NCBI RefSeq assembly: GCF_020010925.1
Contig: NZ_JAGJBZ010000001.1
Location: forward strand, 1-64,000
Origin: Streptomyces griseiscabiei
Lineage (GTDB): Bacteria > Actinomycetota > Actinomycetes > Streptomycetales > Streptomycetaceae
DNA: 64,000 nt
Reading direction: 5' to 3'
Shown: positions 37,816 through 46,760 of the stretch, one piece after another
Position numbering within the stretch: the stretch's first letter is position 1
Layout of the letters: each line of letters begins with the position of its first letter
The notes under the pieces: generated by a model
Told to the model about the DNA's origin: nothing
The model's database searches: none
What the model saw: only the letters and a program-made list of their open reading frames with translations
Program-made: the position numbers and the translations under genes

Positions 37816-38371
37816 AGCGTCTGGGACGAGGGCCGCCGTCTGCTGCCGAAGGTGGCCCGCCGCATCCCCAACCGCGGCGTCAAGGCCGTGTCCACCGCCC
37901 TGTTCAACCGGGAAGCGACGCTGTCTCACTGCGAGTTGACGGACCAGCTCCCCCGCCGCCCTTCCCCGGACCGGGCCGACGTTCGGACCCAGGAGTGGGC
38001 CCGGGTCCCGGCTGGAATAGGGCATCGTCTCCGACCCGGCCCGAGGACGCGTCGGAGCATTCTGCGGTTGGAGGGAACAGCGGGGCGCCGTACTGGACGT
38101 GGAGCTTGGCAGTAGCGCGTCCGGCTCCCCCGCGAGGCTCGGGGTAGGTGAACGCGACAGCGATGCCGAGTTCTCGCAGCCAGGACACCGCGCGAGGCCT
38201 TGGCGAACGACCGCGCCTGGGTCCATGGCTCACGTCACAGCAGGGGCCGCCCCTCACCGAGATGACCAGGGCAGGCGCCGGACGAGCAGGGCAGGCGTCA
38301 TCGGACCCGCTGAAGCGGGCTGGTTCGCAGGACGAAGGCGCAGCGCGACACGGACGCGCGGCTGACCTAAA
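37816..38371. other. Interval without recognisable genes
   Basis: About 550 bases. A plus-strand stretch near 37812-37940 reads VWDEGRRLLPKVARRIPNRG and ALFNREATLSHCELTD, and a minus-strand stretch near 38100-38190 reads WLRELGIAVAFTYPEPRGG. Both look protein-like but have no start, end or family I can name. Probably decayed genes. Confidence 0.35.
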
Positions 38372-38793
38372 TTGACAGGGTTTGGTCACGGGGCGAACCT
38401 GGAATCAGACGCCCTGAACAGCCTCTCAGAAGTCCGCATCGCAATCGGACTTGTGTTCGTCGACTCCGGCCGTGGCCGAGAGGAGACTCGCCTGCACGGG
38501 CACGTGCGAAGCGTCAGCGGGGACGAGCCGATCCCCATGATCGAGGTCAGCGTCCACCGCCCCGACCTCACGCTCATCGACCGCGCCCACACCGACGACG
38601 ACGGTTCGTACGGCGTCGACGTACCCGCCGGTGAAACGGTCACCGTCCAGTTCGACACCCCTCACTCTCTCGACAACACGGAGAGTCGGCAACCGTCGAC
38701 GGTCACCGAGGCGGTCGCCGACGACGCCGTCCCGCTCGACCGCCGTCCGGCCCCGTGTGCCAGTTCACGGATACGGAGCTCACCGACATCTGA
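38372..38793 (+). CDS. Carboxypeptidase-regulatory-like domain protein (uncertain ends)
   Basis: The central part, ETRLHGHVRSVSGDEPIPMIEVSVHRPD to TDDDGSYGVDVPAGETVTVQF, is a CarboxypepD_reg-like beta-sandwich of the type found in surface and secreted proteins. The start is unclear: TTG 38372 or an internal GTG near 38452; no ribosome binding site is seen. Near 38740 the frame appears to shift and the better ending is GPVCQFTDTELTDI with a stop at about 38793. It precedes the zinc amidase by 120 bases and may belong with it. Confidence 0.4.
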
Positions 38794-38915
38794 TGGGCCG
38801 AACCTGGGCCGGCTCGTGGCCATCCTGCCGCAACGCCTCCTCGTCCGACCCCCGAATCCTCGTCCGGCCCCGAACCATCTGTTACGCGAAGTCGCGCAAC
38901 TGAAAGGACGGCGTC

Positions 38916-39638
38916 ATGCCAGAGAGAAACGTCGACGGCGAGGACGTGAAAGCCGCCATCGAAAGGACCGACACGGGCGACGGACCCGGCACCTACAACC
39001 TCGACGACCTTCCGGAGAGCGACTTCGTCGGCTTCGCCGAGGACGACACGGAGCTCGACCCCCGTGCAGCCGCCACCATCCCCTACGACCGTCCCGTCGC
39101 GGACTTCATCGACGAACTCAGCGCCACGGGCCACGTCACCCACACGTCGTACAAGAAGACGTCGGTCACACTGCACCACAACGCCGGCAGGCTTTCGCAC
39201 CAGGGTGTGCTCGACGTCTGGAAGGTACGTCCGGCTTCGGCCCACTTCGACGTGGACGCCGCCGGCGCCGTCGCCCAGTACGTCAAGGTGAACGAGTACG
39301 CCTGGGCCGTCGGCAACACGGCCGGCAACCAGGGCTCGATCAGCATCGAAATGGCGAACGCAACACTCGCGCCCAACTGGACGGTCGGCGAGGTCACTTG
39401 GAACAGCGCCGCGCGCCTCGCCGGCTGGCTCTTCGCCGAAGTGATCGGCGAACGCCCCAGCGGGAGCAACCTCTTCTACCACCACCACTGGTCCTCGACC
39501 GTCTGCGCCGGCCCGCACATGGACCAGATCTACGACAAGGTCCTCGCCGCGGCGCAGGTGGCGTACGACCACTTCAAGGACGCGCACCCCACCCTCCGGC
39601 CGGACACAGAGCCGGTACCGGTCGAACGCCGACGCTGA
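38916..39638 (+). CDS. N-acetylmuramoyl-L-alanine amidase (Amidase_2/PGRP type)
   Basis: A 240-residue zinc amidase. Metal ligands are His in SVTLHHNAGRLSH, His in LFYHHHWSSTVC and the Cys at its end; AWAVGNTAGNQGSISIEMAN is the conserved substrate-side block of T7-lysozyme-like amidases. There is no signal peptide, and the acidic N-terminus (DGEDVKAAIERTDTGDG, about 75 residues) is unlike a wall-binding domain, so it may be a phage-type endolysin or be exported otherwise. AAAGGACG precedes the ATG. Past the stop, another frame continues TLTTRDGLKVRVAKGS, so a longer C-terminus may have been lost to a shift. Confidence 0.82.
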   Translation: MPERNVDGEDVKAAIERTDTGDGPGTYNLDDLPESDFVGFAEDDTELDPRAAATIPYDRPVADFIDELSATGHVTHTSYKKTSVTLHHNAGRLSHQGVLDVWKVRPASAHFDVDAAGAVAQYVKVNEYAWAVGNTAGNQGSISIEMANATLAPNWTVGEVTWNSAARLAGWLFAEVIGERPSGSNLFYHHHWSSTVCAGPHMDQIYDKVLAAAQVAYDHFKDAHPTLRPDTEPVPVERRR

Positions 39639-39793
39639 CCACCCGGGACGGGCTCAAGGTCCGCGTCGCAAAGGGTTCCGACCCGGACAAGGAGTGGGGG
39701 CGCGGGCCGGGACCCGGGTCCGTCGGCGCGCCCCGTCCGGGTGGGGTAGGGCTGGTGCCGCGAGTTGGTCAGCCCCCGGCCGTACGCCAGTAA

Positions 39794-40684
39794 GAGGAGC
39801 TAACAGAAAGCGTTGATGGGGCCATGTCCCGTTCTGCGTTGTCTCGTTAAACGGGCCATGGGGAAGTCGAAGGGCCCGCCGTGGCTGGTGGCGGACGACT
39901 TGTGGGTGCGGGTCGAACCACTGCTGCCGGTGCGGTCCCGGCGGGCACGGAATCCGGGCCGGCTGCCGCTGGATGACCGCCTGTGCCTGCAAGGGATCTT
40001 GTTCGTGCTGCATACGGGTATCCAGTGGGAGTGGCTGCCGCAGGAACTCGGGTACGGCTCCGGGATGACGTGCTGGCGTCGGCTGCGGGACTGGAACAAG
40101 GCCGGAGTGTGGGGCCGGCTGCACCAGGTGCTGCTGACCGAACTGCACCAGGCCGGGAACCTGGACTGGTCCCGGGCGGTGATCGACGGCTCGCACCACC
40201 AAGCACGTCGGGGCGGCCCAAAACCGGGCCGAGCCCGGTCGACCGCGCCAGACCGGGCTCGAAACACCACGTGATCACCGACGCGAACGGCACCCCGCTG
40301 GCCATCACCCTCACCGGCGGCAACCGGCACGACGTCACCCAGCTGCTGCCCCTGCTCGACGCGATACCTCACATCCAGGGCCGCAAGGGCAGGCCCCGCC
40401 ATCGGCCCCGGGAACTGTTCGCCGACCGCGGCTACGACTACGACAAGTACCGCCGCCTGCTGCGGAAACGCGGCATCAAGCCAGTCATCGCCCGCCGCGG
40501 CACACCGCACGGCTCCGGACTCGGCACCGTCCGCTGGGTGGTAGAGCGCACGAACGCCTGGATCCACGGCTTCCGCCGACTACGCATCCGCTGGGAACGA
40601 CGCGACGACATCCACGAAGCCCTCCTCAAGCTGGCCTGCTGCATCATCACCTACCGCCGCGTCAAAGCTTTCTGTTAGCTCTTC
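39794..40684 (+). mobile_element. IS5-family insertion sequence (complete)
   Basis: Inverted repeats GAGGAGCTAACAGAAAGC (from 39794) and, reversed, GAAGAGCTAACAGAAAGC (ending 40684) differ at one base. A TAA target duplication flanks it (39791-39793 and 40685-40687). At 891 bases with two overlapping frames it fits the IS427-like group of IS5. It sits between the amidase and the GH42-like gene and disrupts no recognisable gene. Confidence 0.93.
39858..40678 (+). CDS. IS5-family transposase made by -1 frameshifting
   Basis: The first frame (ATG 39858, stop 40274) encodes the N-terminal part with LDDRLCLQGILFVLHTGIQWEWLP and the first catalytic Asp in VIDGSHHQA. The second frame, ending 40678, encodes KHHVITDANGTPLAITLTGGN, ADRGYDYDKYR (second Asp) and VVERTNAWIHGFRRLRIRWER (Glu). 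The overlap contains CCCAAAA at 40217-40223, in phase C CCA AAA, a canonical X XXY YYZ slip site giving the fused DDE protein of about 273 residues. The frame arrangement is seen; actual frameshifting is inferred from the family. Confidence 0.88.
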
Positions 40685-40759
40685 TAAGCGGGTACGCCGG
40701 TACGCCGCCCCGCGACCTTGTACAGCGAGTGCGCCCTCCCTTACGCTGCCCACAGCAAC

Positions 40760-40773
40760 AGTAACCGTTTACT
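40760..40773. promoter_or_regulatory. LacI-type operator before the GH42-like gene
   Basis: AGTAACCGTTTACT is palindromic at all but one base pair and centred on CG, as LacI-family sites are. It lies 42 bases before GTG 40816. No LacI gene is adjacent. Confidence 0.5.
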
Positions 40774-40815
40774 ACGGCTTTCCGCCCGCCCGTGTCTTCC
40801 GTCAGATGAGGAACT

Positions 40816-42924
40816 GTGAACAGCCCTGCGCGCCCGCTCATCAGCATGTGGTTCGGCAACTTCTTCGAGCCCTTCTACAGCGATCTCGAAGCCACGCGCC
40901 GCGGTGTCGCCGACATCGCCGCTCTCGGCTTCAACTCCATCAACCTGGACTCGAAGCCGTGGGAGGACTTCTTCGCGCGATACGGCGGCGCCGACGCGAG
41001 CCAGTATGTGGCGATGCAGGAGTTCATGATGGCCGAGGCCGCACGACTCGGCCTTGACCACACCTGCCTGGCGCTCTACCTGTGCGGCGACAACCTCTAT
41101 CCCTCGATACGCAGCGTTCCGCCGGTGCGCGGCGAAGAAGCCGTCAGGGCCGACGGCACACCGATGGGCACGTACAAGTACTGGTCGCCGACCGCCCAGC
41201 GGACCATGGTCGAGCACGTACGCGGACTGCTGAAGCTGTACGGCGCCGGAATGCACCGGACCGACGACGGACGCATCGTGATGCAGACCATGTTCGATCC
41301 CATCGCGAAGCCGAGTTTCGACGCGGAGGGGCGGGCCAAGTACCTCACCTGGCTGGAAGCCCGCTACACCGGCGACATCACCCGCCTCAACGAGCGCTAC
41401 GCCACCGATGCCACCTCGTTCCACGAACTGACCCCTGACGAGTACTGGCTGCGCCCGGCCGAACTGAGCTGGGTGGGGTGCGCGGTTCCCGGCGCCGACG
41501 ACTTCGTGCGCCGCACACCGGACTTCCATCGCTGGGTCGACAACCAGACCCATCTCGCGGAGGTCGTCGTCGAGTACTTCGCCACGATGCGGCAGCACTG
41601 GGACGGGTTGGACACCCCCCTGTTCACGGAACCGGTACTGCACCAGTGGGGCTACTTCTTCAATCCGCCCGGGCAGCCGGACTGGCAGACCGGTCGACGC
41701 GCTCTGGACGTCTACCGATGCGCTGAGCATGTGGACGGCGTGCTCTTCATGGCCGCCCCGCTCAACGCCGAGAACCGGGCCGACGCCACAGTCGTCAGCG
41801 TCGAGGCCTCGATCGCCCGCGCGGCGAACGGCTTCACCCCGTTCACCGGCGGGCTCTACCTGGGACGCCACATCAACGCGGACATCTACCGGGTGGTCCC
41901 ACCAGCCGAAGCCCTCGCGACCCATGTGGCTGCCGGGGCACGGGGCCTGCACGTCTACGGATACAGCGGTCTGGACGACGGAGGCGTGCTCTTCCGGGCG
42001 GATCCCATGTTCAAGGAGTCCCTCCGCGTGGGAACCACCTGGGCGGCCGAGGTCCTGCCTCTGATCACCGAACCGCGAGCACGTCAGGTCGCCCTGCTCT
42101 TCCCCGCGGAGATGAGCCTGTACGAACCGGTGCAGGTCGACGAGGGCGGCCGCCACCGGATGGACCTCCTGGGCTGGTACCAGCAGTTCACCGATCTGGG
42201 ATGGCATGTCGATGTCGTCCATCCCGACCAGGTGATCGCCGGTGTTCTGGAGCACTACCAGCACCTGGTGGTGCCCACGAACTCTCTCTACGACCTCGGC
42301 GAGAACGGCGAGAACGGCGAACTCGAGAGCACCGTCCGAGCATGGGTGACCGCCGGAGGGCATCTCTGGCACGGCCCCTCGTGCGACCTCGCCCGCAGAG
42401 CCTTCGCCCTCCACGAGTCCGACGTCGACTTCGACTGCCTCGCCTGGGCGGACGAGGAGATCATCCCGCACGGATGGTCGACGGTGGCGTTCGAGACCGG
42501 TGTTCCCGTCGCGTCCTACCTTCAGACCGGAAGGACGGCGATCGCCGAGACGACGGTCGGTTCCGGCAGGGTCTACTCCTTCGGATTCCAGTACGGCTAC
42601 GCGTACAGCCGGGAATCGATGCCGATCGTCCCTCCCCGGTACGGCAATCGCGAGATGCACCCGGTCGTGCTGTTGCGCCGGACGCCGGTGGAAGCCCTGG
42701 CAGGCGTCTCACCCACTGCCGTGCTCCCGCCGATCAGAGGCGTCGAGGCGGCCCGCTTCGGCGACAAGGTCGTGATCGTCAACCACCGATCCAGCCCGGT
42801 CGACCTGAGTGGCATCAACGCTGAGCACGTCATCGCCCAAGTCCCTGCCCCCGCGGGGCGGCTTGCGGCACACTCCGCCGTCTACCTGGAGTTGCGGCTC
42901 CCCGAAGCTTCGGCTGCACGGTGA
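40816..42924 (+). CDS. GH42-like glycoside hydrolase (beta-galactosidase superfamily)
   Basis: A 702-residue protein without a signal peptide, so probably cytoplasmic. The first about 400 residues form a barrel: WFGNFFEPFYSDLEATRRGV, LGFNSINLDSKPWEDFF, and GDITRLNERYATDATSFHEL, resembling the LNxxYGTxxW block of GH42. TEPVLHQWGYFFNPPGQPDW may carry the nucleophile Glu. Residues about 430-600 (RARQVALLFPAEMSLYEP, YQHLVVPTNSLYDL) match the class I glutamine-amidotransferase-like trimerisation domain of GH42. A C-terminal beta-domain closes it. Likely cleaves an imported galactoside or related oligosaccharide. GAGGA precedes the GTG start closely. Confidence 0.72.
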   Translation: MNSPARPLISMWFGNFFEPFYSDLEATRRGVADIAALGFNSINLDSKPWEDFFARYGGADASQYVAMQEFMMAEAARLGLDHTCLALYLCGDNLYPSIRSVPPVRGEEAVRADGTPMGTYKYWSPTAQRTMVEHVRGLLKLYGAGMHRTDDGRIVMQTMFDPIAKPSFDAEGRAKYLTWLEARYTGDITRLNERYATDATSFHELTPDEYWLRPAELSWVGCAVPGADDFVRRTPDFHRWVDNQTHLAEVVVEYFATMRQHWDGLDTPLFTEPVLHQWGYFFNPPGQPDWQTGRRALDVYRCAEHVDGVLFMAAPLNAENRADATVVSVEASIARAANGFTPFTGGLYLGRHINADIYRVVPPAEALATHVAAGARGLHVYGYSGLDDGGVLFRADPMFKESLRVGTTWAAEVLPLITEPRARQVALLFPAEMSLYEPVQVDEGGRHRMDLLGWYQQFTDLGWHVDVVHPDQVIAGVLEHYQHLVVPTNSLYDLGENGENGELESTVRAWVTAGGHLWHGPSCDLARRAFALHESDVDFDCLAWADEEIIPHGWSTVAFETGVPVASYLQTGRTAIAETTVGSGRVYSFGFQYGYAYSRESMPIVPPRYGNREMHPVVLLRRTPVEALAGVSPTAVLPPIRGVEAARFGDKVVIVNHRSSPVDLSGINAEHVIAQVPAPAGRLAAHSAVYLELRLPEASAAR

Positions 42925-43135
42925 CGAGTGCGGGGCCGGTGTCCACGGGCCGCGCGAGGCGTCCCGCGGAAGGTCGCCGTGCTCTTGTCGCTTCGTCCTC
43001 GTTGGATGACCAGCGGGGACGGGGCGGCAGGGACCGGATCGGCCGGCGGCGTCACCGTTCGCCGACGGGCCCCTTCGCGCGCTGCGCGCGCTCGTGTTCA
43101 TGCGCGGGTCGTGTGTTCGCTCCGCGTCTGTGCCG

Positions 43136-43672
43136 CTACCGGGCGGCCTTCCTCGCGCCGGTGAACGCGGCGTACGCGCCGATGGCGAGGAAGAGGAAGG
43201 TCATCGCGTCGGCCGTCTCGCTCCAAGCCTGGGTCAGCACGTCGAGTTGCTCGGTGAACAGCGAGGCCGCCGACACCCCGAGTTCGCCGGCAACGAACAC
43301 CGCGATGCCGATGAGCTGGCCGAGGTAGACCGCGCCCAGCGACAACAGGGCACTGATCACGGGCAGGACCGGGTTGGCGCCACCGACCTTGCCCGCCGCG
43401 AAGCCGATGAGGAAGCCGACGCCGACGGCCGCGTAGCCGATCTCGTACTCGGTCGCGCCCACGATCCCGCCGTAGATGCCGGCGGTGACCAGGGCCGTGA
43501 CCACGGCGACGACCAGGCCCAGAGCGAGGTTGTGACGAGCCGGCGCGGCCGGGGGTGCGAACGGGGCCGGCGGCGGCAGGGCGCCACCGGGCTGCTGGGC
43601 GTAGGGGTTGCCGTCGGCGGGCTGCTGGGCGAACGGGTTGCCCTCGGACGGCGATGGCGCTGACTGGCTCAT
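43136..43672 (-). CDS. Membrane protein with Pro/Gln-rich cytoplasmic N-terminus
   Basis: A 178-residue protein. Residues 1-45 are low-complexity (GNPFAQQPADGNPYAQQPGG, then PPPAPFAPPAAPA); four hydrophobic segments follow (LALGLVVAVVTALVTAGIYGG, YAAVGVGFLIGFAAGK, VISALLSLGAVYLGQLIGIAVF, MTFLFLAIGAYAAFTGA). This layout is common in Streptomyces proteins of unknown function with QQPxxNPY tails. ATG 43672 follows GGGGGA by seven bases; ATG 43687 is in frame but lacks a site. Function unknown. Confidence 0.78.
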   Translation of the reverse strand: MSQSAPSPSEGNPFAQQPADGNPYAQQPGGALPPPAPFAPPAAPARHNLALGLVVAVVTALVTAGIYGGIVGATEYEIGYAAVGVGFLIGFAAGKVGGANPVLPVISALLSLGAVYLGQLIGIAVFVAGELGVSAASLFTEQLDVLTQAWSETADAMTFLFLAIGAYAAFTGARKAAR

Positions 43673-44315
43673 GTCAAAATCCCCCATGGAACTGACGCGT
43701 CGAGTGGATCGACGAGTCGTGCGGCGTGTGCGCACAGGTGTGCGATAGGACGCCGAAGAGTAGCAGGCCCGGAAGCCTTCTTACCCAGGGATTACACCGG
43801 CGCTTTCGGTGCCGCACCCGGGCGTTACGGCAGCATGAGCAAGAAGAGCCGCACAGACGGCACTTCGGGCGGACCTGGCCCCACCCCAGTCACCCGATCA
43901 CCTGAGCACCCGGAGACTTCGTGGATCCACGTCGGCTGGCCCGGGACAGTTCATCAGGTCTCTCGCCTGCCGTCGCGGTCGCGGCGGCAGGCGGCCGCAC
44001 ACGGGCGGGGATCGGTTCTTCCAGGCAGCCGCAGGCTTCGGGGACCGGCTTCCGACGTCACGCGCGGTCCCGGACAAGGAGGATGATCGCCAAAGGGTGT
44101 TCCGGATCGTGGTGGACGGTCTGCTCGGCCACGCGGAAGGTGGTGGCCGTCGCGCGTGATTCCCCGGCGTCGTAGTGGCTGGAGCGGAAGAGGAGCCAAG
44201 TCCGTTTCCGGCACAGCCCCGTTCGGCCCGCATCGCCGCCTCCTCGATGCGGGCCGTTGTGCCGGTCAGTTGGGGTCCGAGCAGCGCCCGGCAGCGCGGG
44301 AGCCTGCGCCCGTCC
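43673..44315. other. Intergenic interval, possible decayed small gene
   Basis: About 640 bases. On the minus strand 44082-44205 reads TWLLFRSSHYDAGESRATAT and VHHDPEHPLAIILLVRDRA before a stop, which looks like a real protein end, but the only good start (ATG after GAGGAGG near 44250) is in another frame. I call no gene. Confidence 0.35.
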
Positions 44316-44996
44316 TCAGGCAGCCACCGGTTCCGCCGCGAGGAACGCTTCCACGGCCTTGCGCGTGCGGCGGTCGAACTCGGCGTACTGCGCCTCGCGC
44401 TCGGCGCCCGCAACCGCGTCCCCGACCAGCAGATTGCCCTCGGCGTCGACGCGCTGCGGGCGCTCCTCGGCGTCGGGGAGCAGGGCGACGGAGGCGTGGG
44501 AGAAGCCGCAGTAGTAGGCGATGCCCTCGTTCAGGTTGGTCTCCAGCACGGCCCGCATTCCCTCTGTGCTGGGGTCGTCGGAGGTGACTCCGGCCAGGCC
44601 CAGCCACAGCATGCGCTTGCCCGCCAGGCGGGGCTTGCTGCGGCCGTAGGCGAATCCGTAGTTCCACACGCGATCGATCCAGCCCTTGAGGAGGGCAGGC
44701 ACGCTCTGCCAGTACACGGGGAACACGGCGACGACGACATCGGCGTCGAGAACACGCCGCATATGGGCCTGGACTTCGTCCGAGTACGGCTTCTCCCGGT
44801 TGCCCCAGTCCGGCTGGTCCGCCACGCTCATCCGCGGGTCGAACCCTTCGGCGTGCAGGTCGAGCAGGTCGACGCGGTATCCGGCGGTCTCGAGGCGCTC
44901 GGCGGTACGGCGGGCGGTGTGCGCGGTGAGGGAATCGGCCCGATGGTGTGCGATGACCACAAGGGCGGTCCTGGCGGCACTGCTGCGGTGCGACAC
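44316..44996 (-). CDS. NAD(P)H dehydrogenase (quinone)-type flavoprotein
   Basis: A 226-residue flavodoxin-fold reductase of the NQO1/MdaB-KefF group. ALVVIAHHRADSLT is the FMN/FAD phosphate loop, VVVAVFPVYWQSVPALLKGWIDRVW the conserved PxYW segment, and LWLGLAGVTSDD a later flavin contact. It would reduce quinones or similar electrophiles with two electrons. GTG 44996 follows AGGAG by five bases. It diverges from an AraC regulator 104 bases away, which probably controls it. Confidence 0.88.
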   Translation of the reverse strand: MSHRSSAARTALVVIAHHRADSLTAHTARRTAERLETAGYRVDLLDLHAEGFDPRMSVADQPDWGNREKPYSDEVQAHMRRVLDADVVVAVFPVYWQSVPALLKGWIDRVWNYGFAYGRSKPRLAGKRMLWLGLAGVTSDDPSTEGMRAVLETNLNEGIAYYCGFSHASVALLPDAEERPQRVDAEGNLLVGDAVAGAEREAQYAEFDRRTRKAVEAFLAAEPVAA

Positions 44997-45100
44997 GGTT
45001 TCTCCTGGCTGGTCTCGGTCGGTTCGGCCAGTCCAGTACACCCGTGATCAATTGGATGATCCATGGGAGAAAAGCTCTGCTGCATAGGAGTTCGTCTACG

Positions 45101-46042
45101 ATGGCGTCCGTGGATCCTTTGAGTGCGTTACTCGGTGGCATCCGGGCCGAGGGCTCGGTCGTCAGCCACGCCGTGCTGGAAGCGCCCTGGACCATCCGCT
45201 TCGCCGACGGCGCCCCGCTCACGATGGTCAGCGTGTTGCGGGGCGGTGGCATCCTGCTGCTGCCCGACGGCACCGAACAAGCGGTCGGCGTCGGCGACAC
45301 GGCCATCGTGCGCAGCGCCGACACATTTCACCTCGTGGACCAGCCGGCCACCCTCGACCGCCCACACATCGAGTACGAAATCGCGTGCTTCGCAGCGGAC
45401 GCCGAATGCGCTGCCCAAGACCTCGGCGGCATCGGCTGGGGCGACGAACCGGACGGAGCGACCGCGCTGATCGTGGGCGCCTACCGCGCCTCGGGCCATC
45501 GCCATGAACGACTGCTCCGCGCGCTGCCACCCGTCCTCGTGGTCAACGAGGGCACAGAGGTCTGCGCCTGGCTGGAGGCGGCCGCCGCCGACGCCGCCCT
45601 GCGCTCGGCCGGCTCCCAGGCTCTGATGGACCGGCTGCTGGACTGGGCCCTCGTGTGCACGTTGCGTACCTGGTTCGAGCGGGCGGGCTCGGAAGCCCCC
45701 GACTGGTACCGCGGCCTGGCCGACCCGGTCCTCTCCCCCGCCCTCGAAGCCTTCCACGCACGGCCCTCCAGGAGATGGACGGTAGAGGCGCTCGCCACCG
45801 AATCCGGTGTCTCCCGAGCGCTGTTCGCCCGACGCTTCACCGAGGTGATGGGGCGCCCGCCGCTGACCTACCTCACCGAATGCCGTATGGACGAGGCCGA
45901 GGCACTCCTGTCCGACACGGACTCCTCCATCGCTCTGATCGCCAAGTCTGTGGGCTACGCCGATGCCTTCGGCTTCAGCGCCGCCTTCAAGCGCCGCCGG
46001 GGCGTGAGCCCCAGCGCCTTCCGCACCCGCAACAGCGCCTGA
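45101..46042 (+). CDS. AraC-family regulator with cupin effector domain
   Basis: A 313-residue regulator. The N-terminal half is the AraC_6-type cupin (DPLSALLGGIRAEGSVVSHA, VLRGGGILLLPDGTEQAVGVGD, DTFHLVDQP). The C-terminal double HTH is WTVEALATESGVSRALFARRFTEVMG with PLTYLTECRMDEAEALL, then IALIAKSVGYADAFGFSAAFKRRRGVSPSAFR. ATG 45101 follows TAGGAG. Its position opposite the quinone-reductase gene is the usual arrangement for electrophile- or phenolic-responsive pairs. Confidence 0.9.
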   Translation: MASVDPLSALLGGIRAEGSVVSHAVLEAPWTIRFADGAPLTMVSVLRGGGILLLPDGTEQAVGVGDTAIVRSADTFHLVDQPATLDRPHIEYEIACFAADAECAAQDLGGIGWGDEPDGATALIVGAYRASGHRHERLLRALPPVLVVNEGTEVCAWLEAAAADAALRSAGSQALMDRLLDWALVCTLRTWFERAGSEAPDWYRGLADPVLSPALEAFHARPSRRWTVEALATESGVSRALFARRFTEVMGRPPLTYLTECRMDEAEALLSDTDSSIALIAKSVGYADAFGFSAAFKRRRGVSPSAFRTRNSA

Positions 46043-46114
46043 CAGGGCGTTACGTCCCTTCCCCCGACAGTTCATGAACGCTCGGTCGTAGTAGTGGTGT
46101 TGACCGAACCGCTG

Positions 46115-46320
46115 GTCCCGACTTGGAAGCAGAACCGGGTGAGCCGGTCGGCGACCGGAGACCTGGGATCTGCGATCTCCGGGAGGTCGTGACCGCGATC
46201 TTCTGCCAGAACCGGACGGGCGGTCAGTGGCGCCACCCGCCCCACGACCTGCCGTCCCGGTCGGTGGTGGTCCACTGCTTTCGGCATCCGCCCCAAAGGC
46301 GCCGTGAAGTACGCGGACAC
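46115..46320 (+). pseudogene. IS5-family transposase fragment
   Basis: Plus frame reads LREVVTAIFCQNRTGGQWRH, PPHDLPSRSVVVHCF, matching the REVVNAIFYxxRTGCQWRxLPHDLPPxxxVYxxF block of IS5-type transposases. No start, no catalytic residues, and the reading breaks after RHPPQR. A relic. Confidence 0.6.
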
Positions 46321-46373
46321 GGCACACCCCGACCAGGTTCTGCCCCAAATCCGCTGACCAGGGGCGGAGTCCC

Positions 46374-46416
46374 TGAATAATTCACGATTTCCTGAATTCA
46401 GGATCGCGTGTACTGT
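46374..46416. promoter_or_regulatory. CmtR-like operators and promoter
   Basis: Two perfect palindromes with the same half-site, TGAATAATTCA (46374-46384) and CCTGAATTCAGG (46391-46402), lie directly upstream of the ArsR-type gene. TACTGT (46411-46416) can serve as a -10, placing transcription start at about GTG 46423, so the message may be leaderless. TGAAT-type half-sites are usual for ArsR/SmtB sensors; autorepression relieved by metal is inferred. Confidence 0.6.
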
Positions 46417-46422
46417 CATGGT

Positions 46423-46758
46423 GTGCTGACTGTTGCCTCCGACATCGAGGTGCTGGCCCGGTTCGGCCGCGCCCTCGCCGACCCGATCCGCTGCCGCATC
46501 CTCCTCGCCCTGCGCGATGCGCCCGCCTATCCGGCCGACCTCGCCGACGCCCTTGGGATCTCCCGCACCCGGCTGTCGAACCACCTCGCGTGCCTGCGTG
46601 ACTGCGGCCTCGTCGTCACCGTCCCAGACGGTCGCCGCACCCGCTACGAGCTCGCCGACGAACGCCTCGGCCGCGCGCTCGACGACCTGCGCACCGCCGT
46701 GGTCGCCGTCGAAACCGACCGCACCTGCCCGGACGCCGACGCGAAGGGGTGCTGCTGA
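46423..46758 (+). CDS. cmtR: ArsR/SmtB metal sensor, CmtR-like (Cd/Pb)
   Basis: A 111-residue winged-helix repressor. The sequence follows Mycobacterium tuberculosis CmtR: RFGRALADPIRCRILLAL, then RTRLSNHLACLRDCGLVVTV and a tail with DRTCPDAD. The two cysteines of CLRDC in the recognition helix and the tail Cys correspond to the three Cd/Pb ligands of CmtR; the protein ends in two further Cys (KGCC). GTG 46423 is chosen because the promoter leaves room for nothing else. It is followed after two bases by a CDF transporter gene. Confidence 0.85.
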   Translation: MLTVASDIEVLARFGRALADPIRCRILLALRDAPAYPADLADALGISRTRLSNHLACLRDCGLVVTVPDGRRTRYELADERLGRALDDLRTAVVAVETDRTCPDADAKGCC

Positions 46759-46760
46759 CC

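Noticed and set aside
40741..42660. 639-residue minus-strand frame opposite the GH42-like gene
   Set aside because: Antisense to a well-supported glycosidase, with valine/glycine-rich shadow composition.
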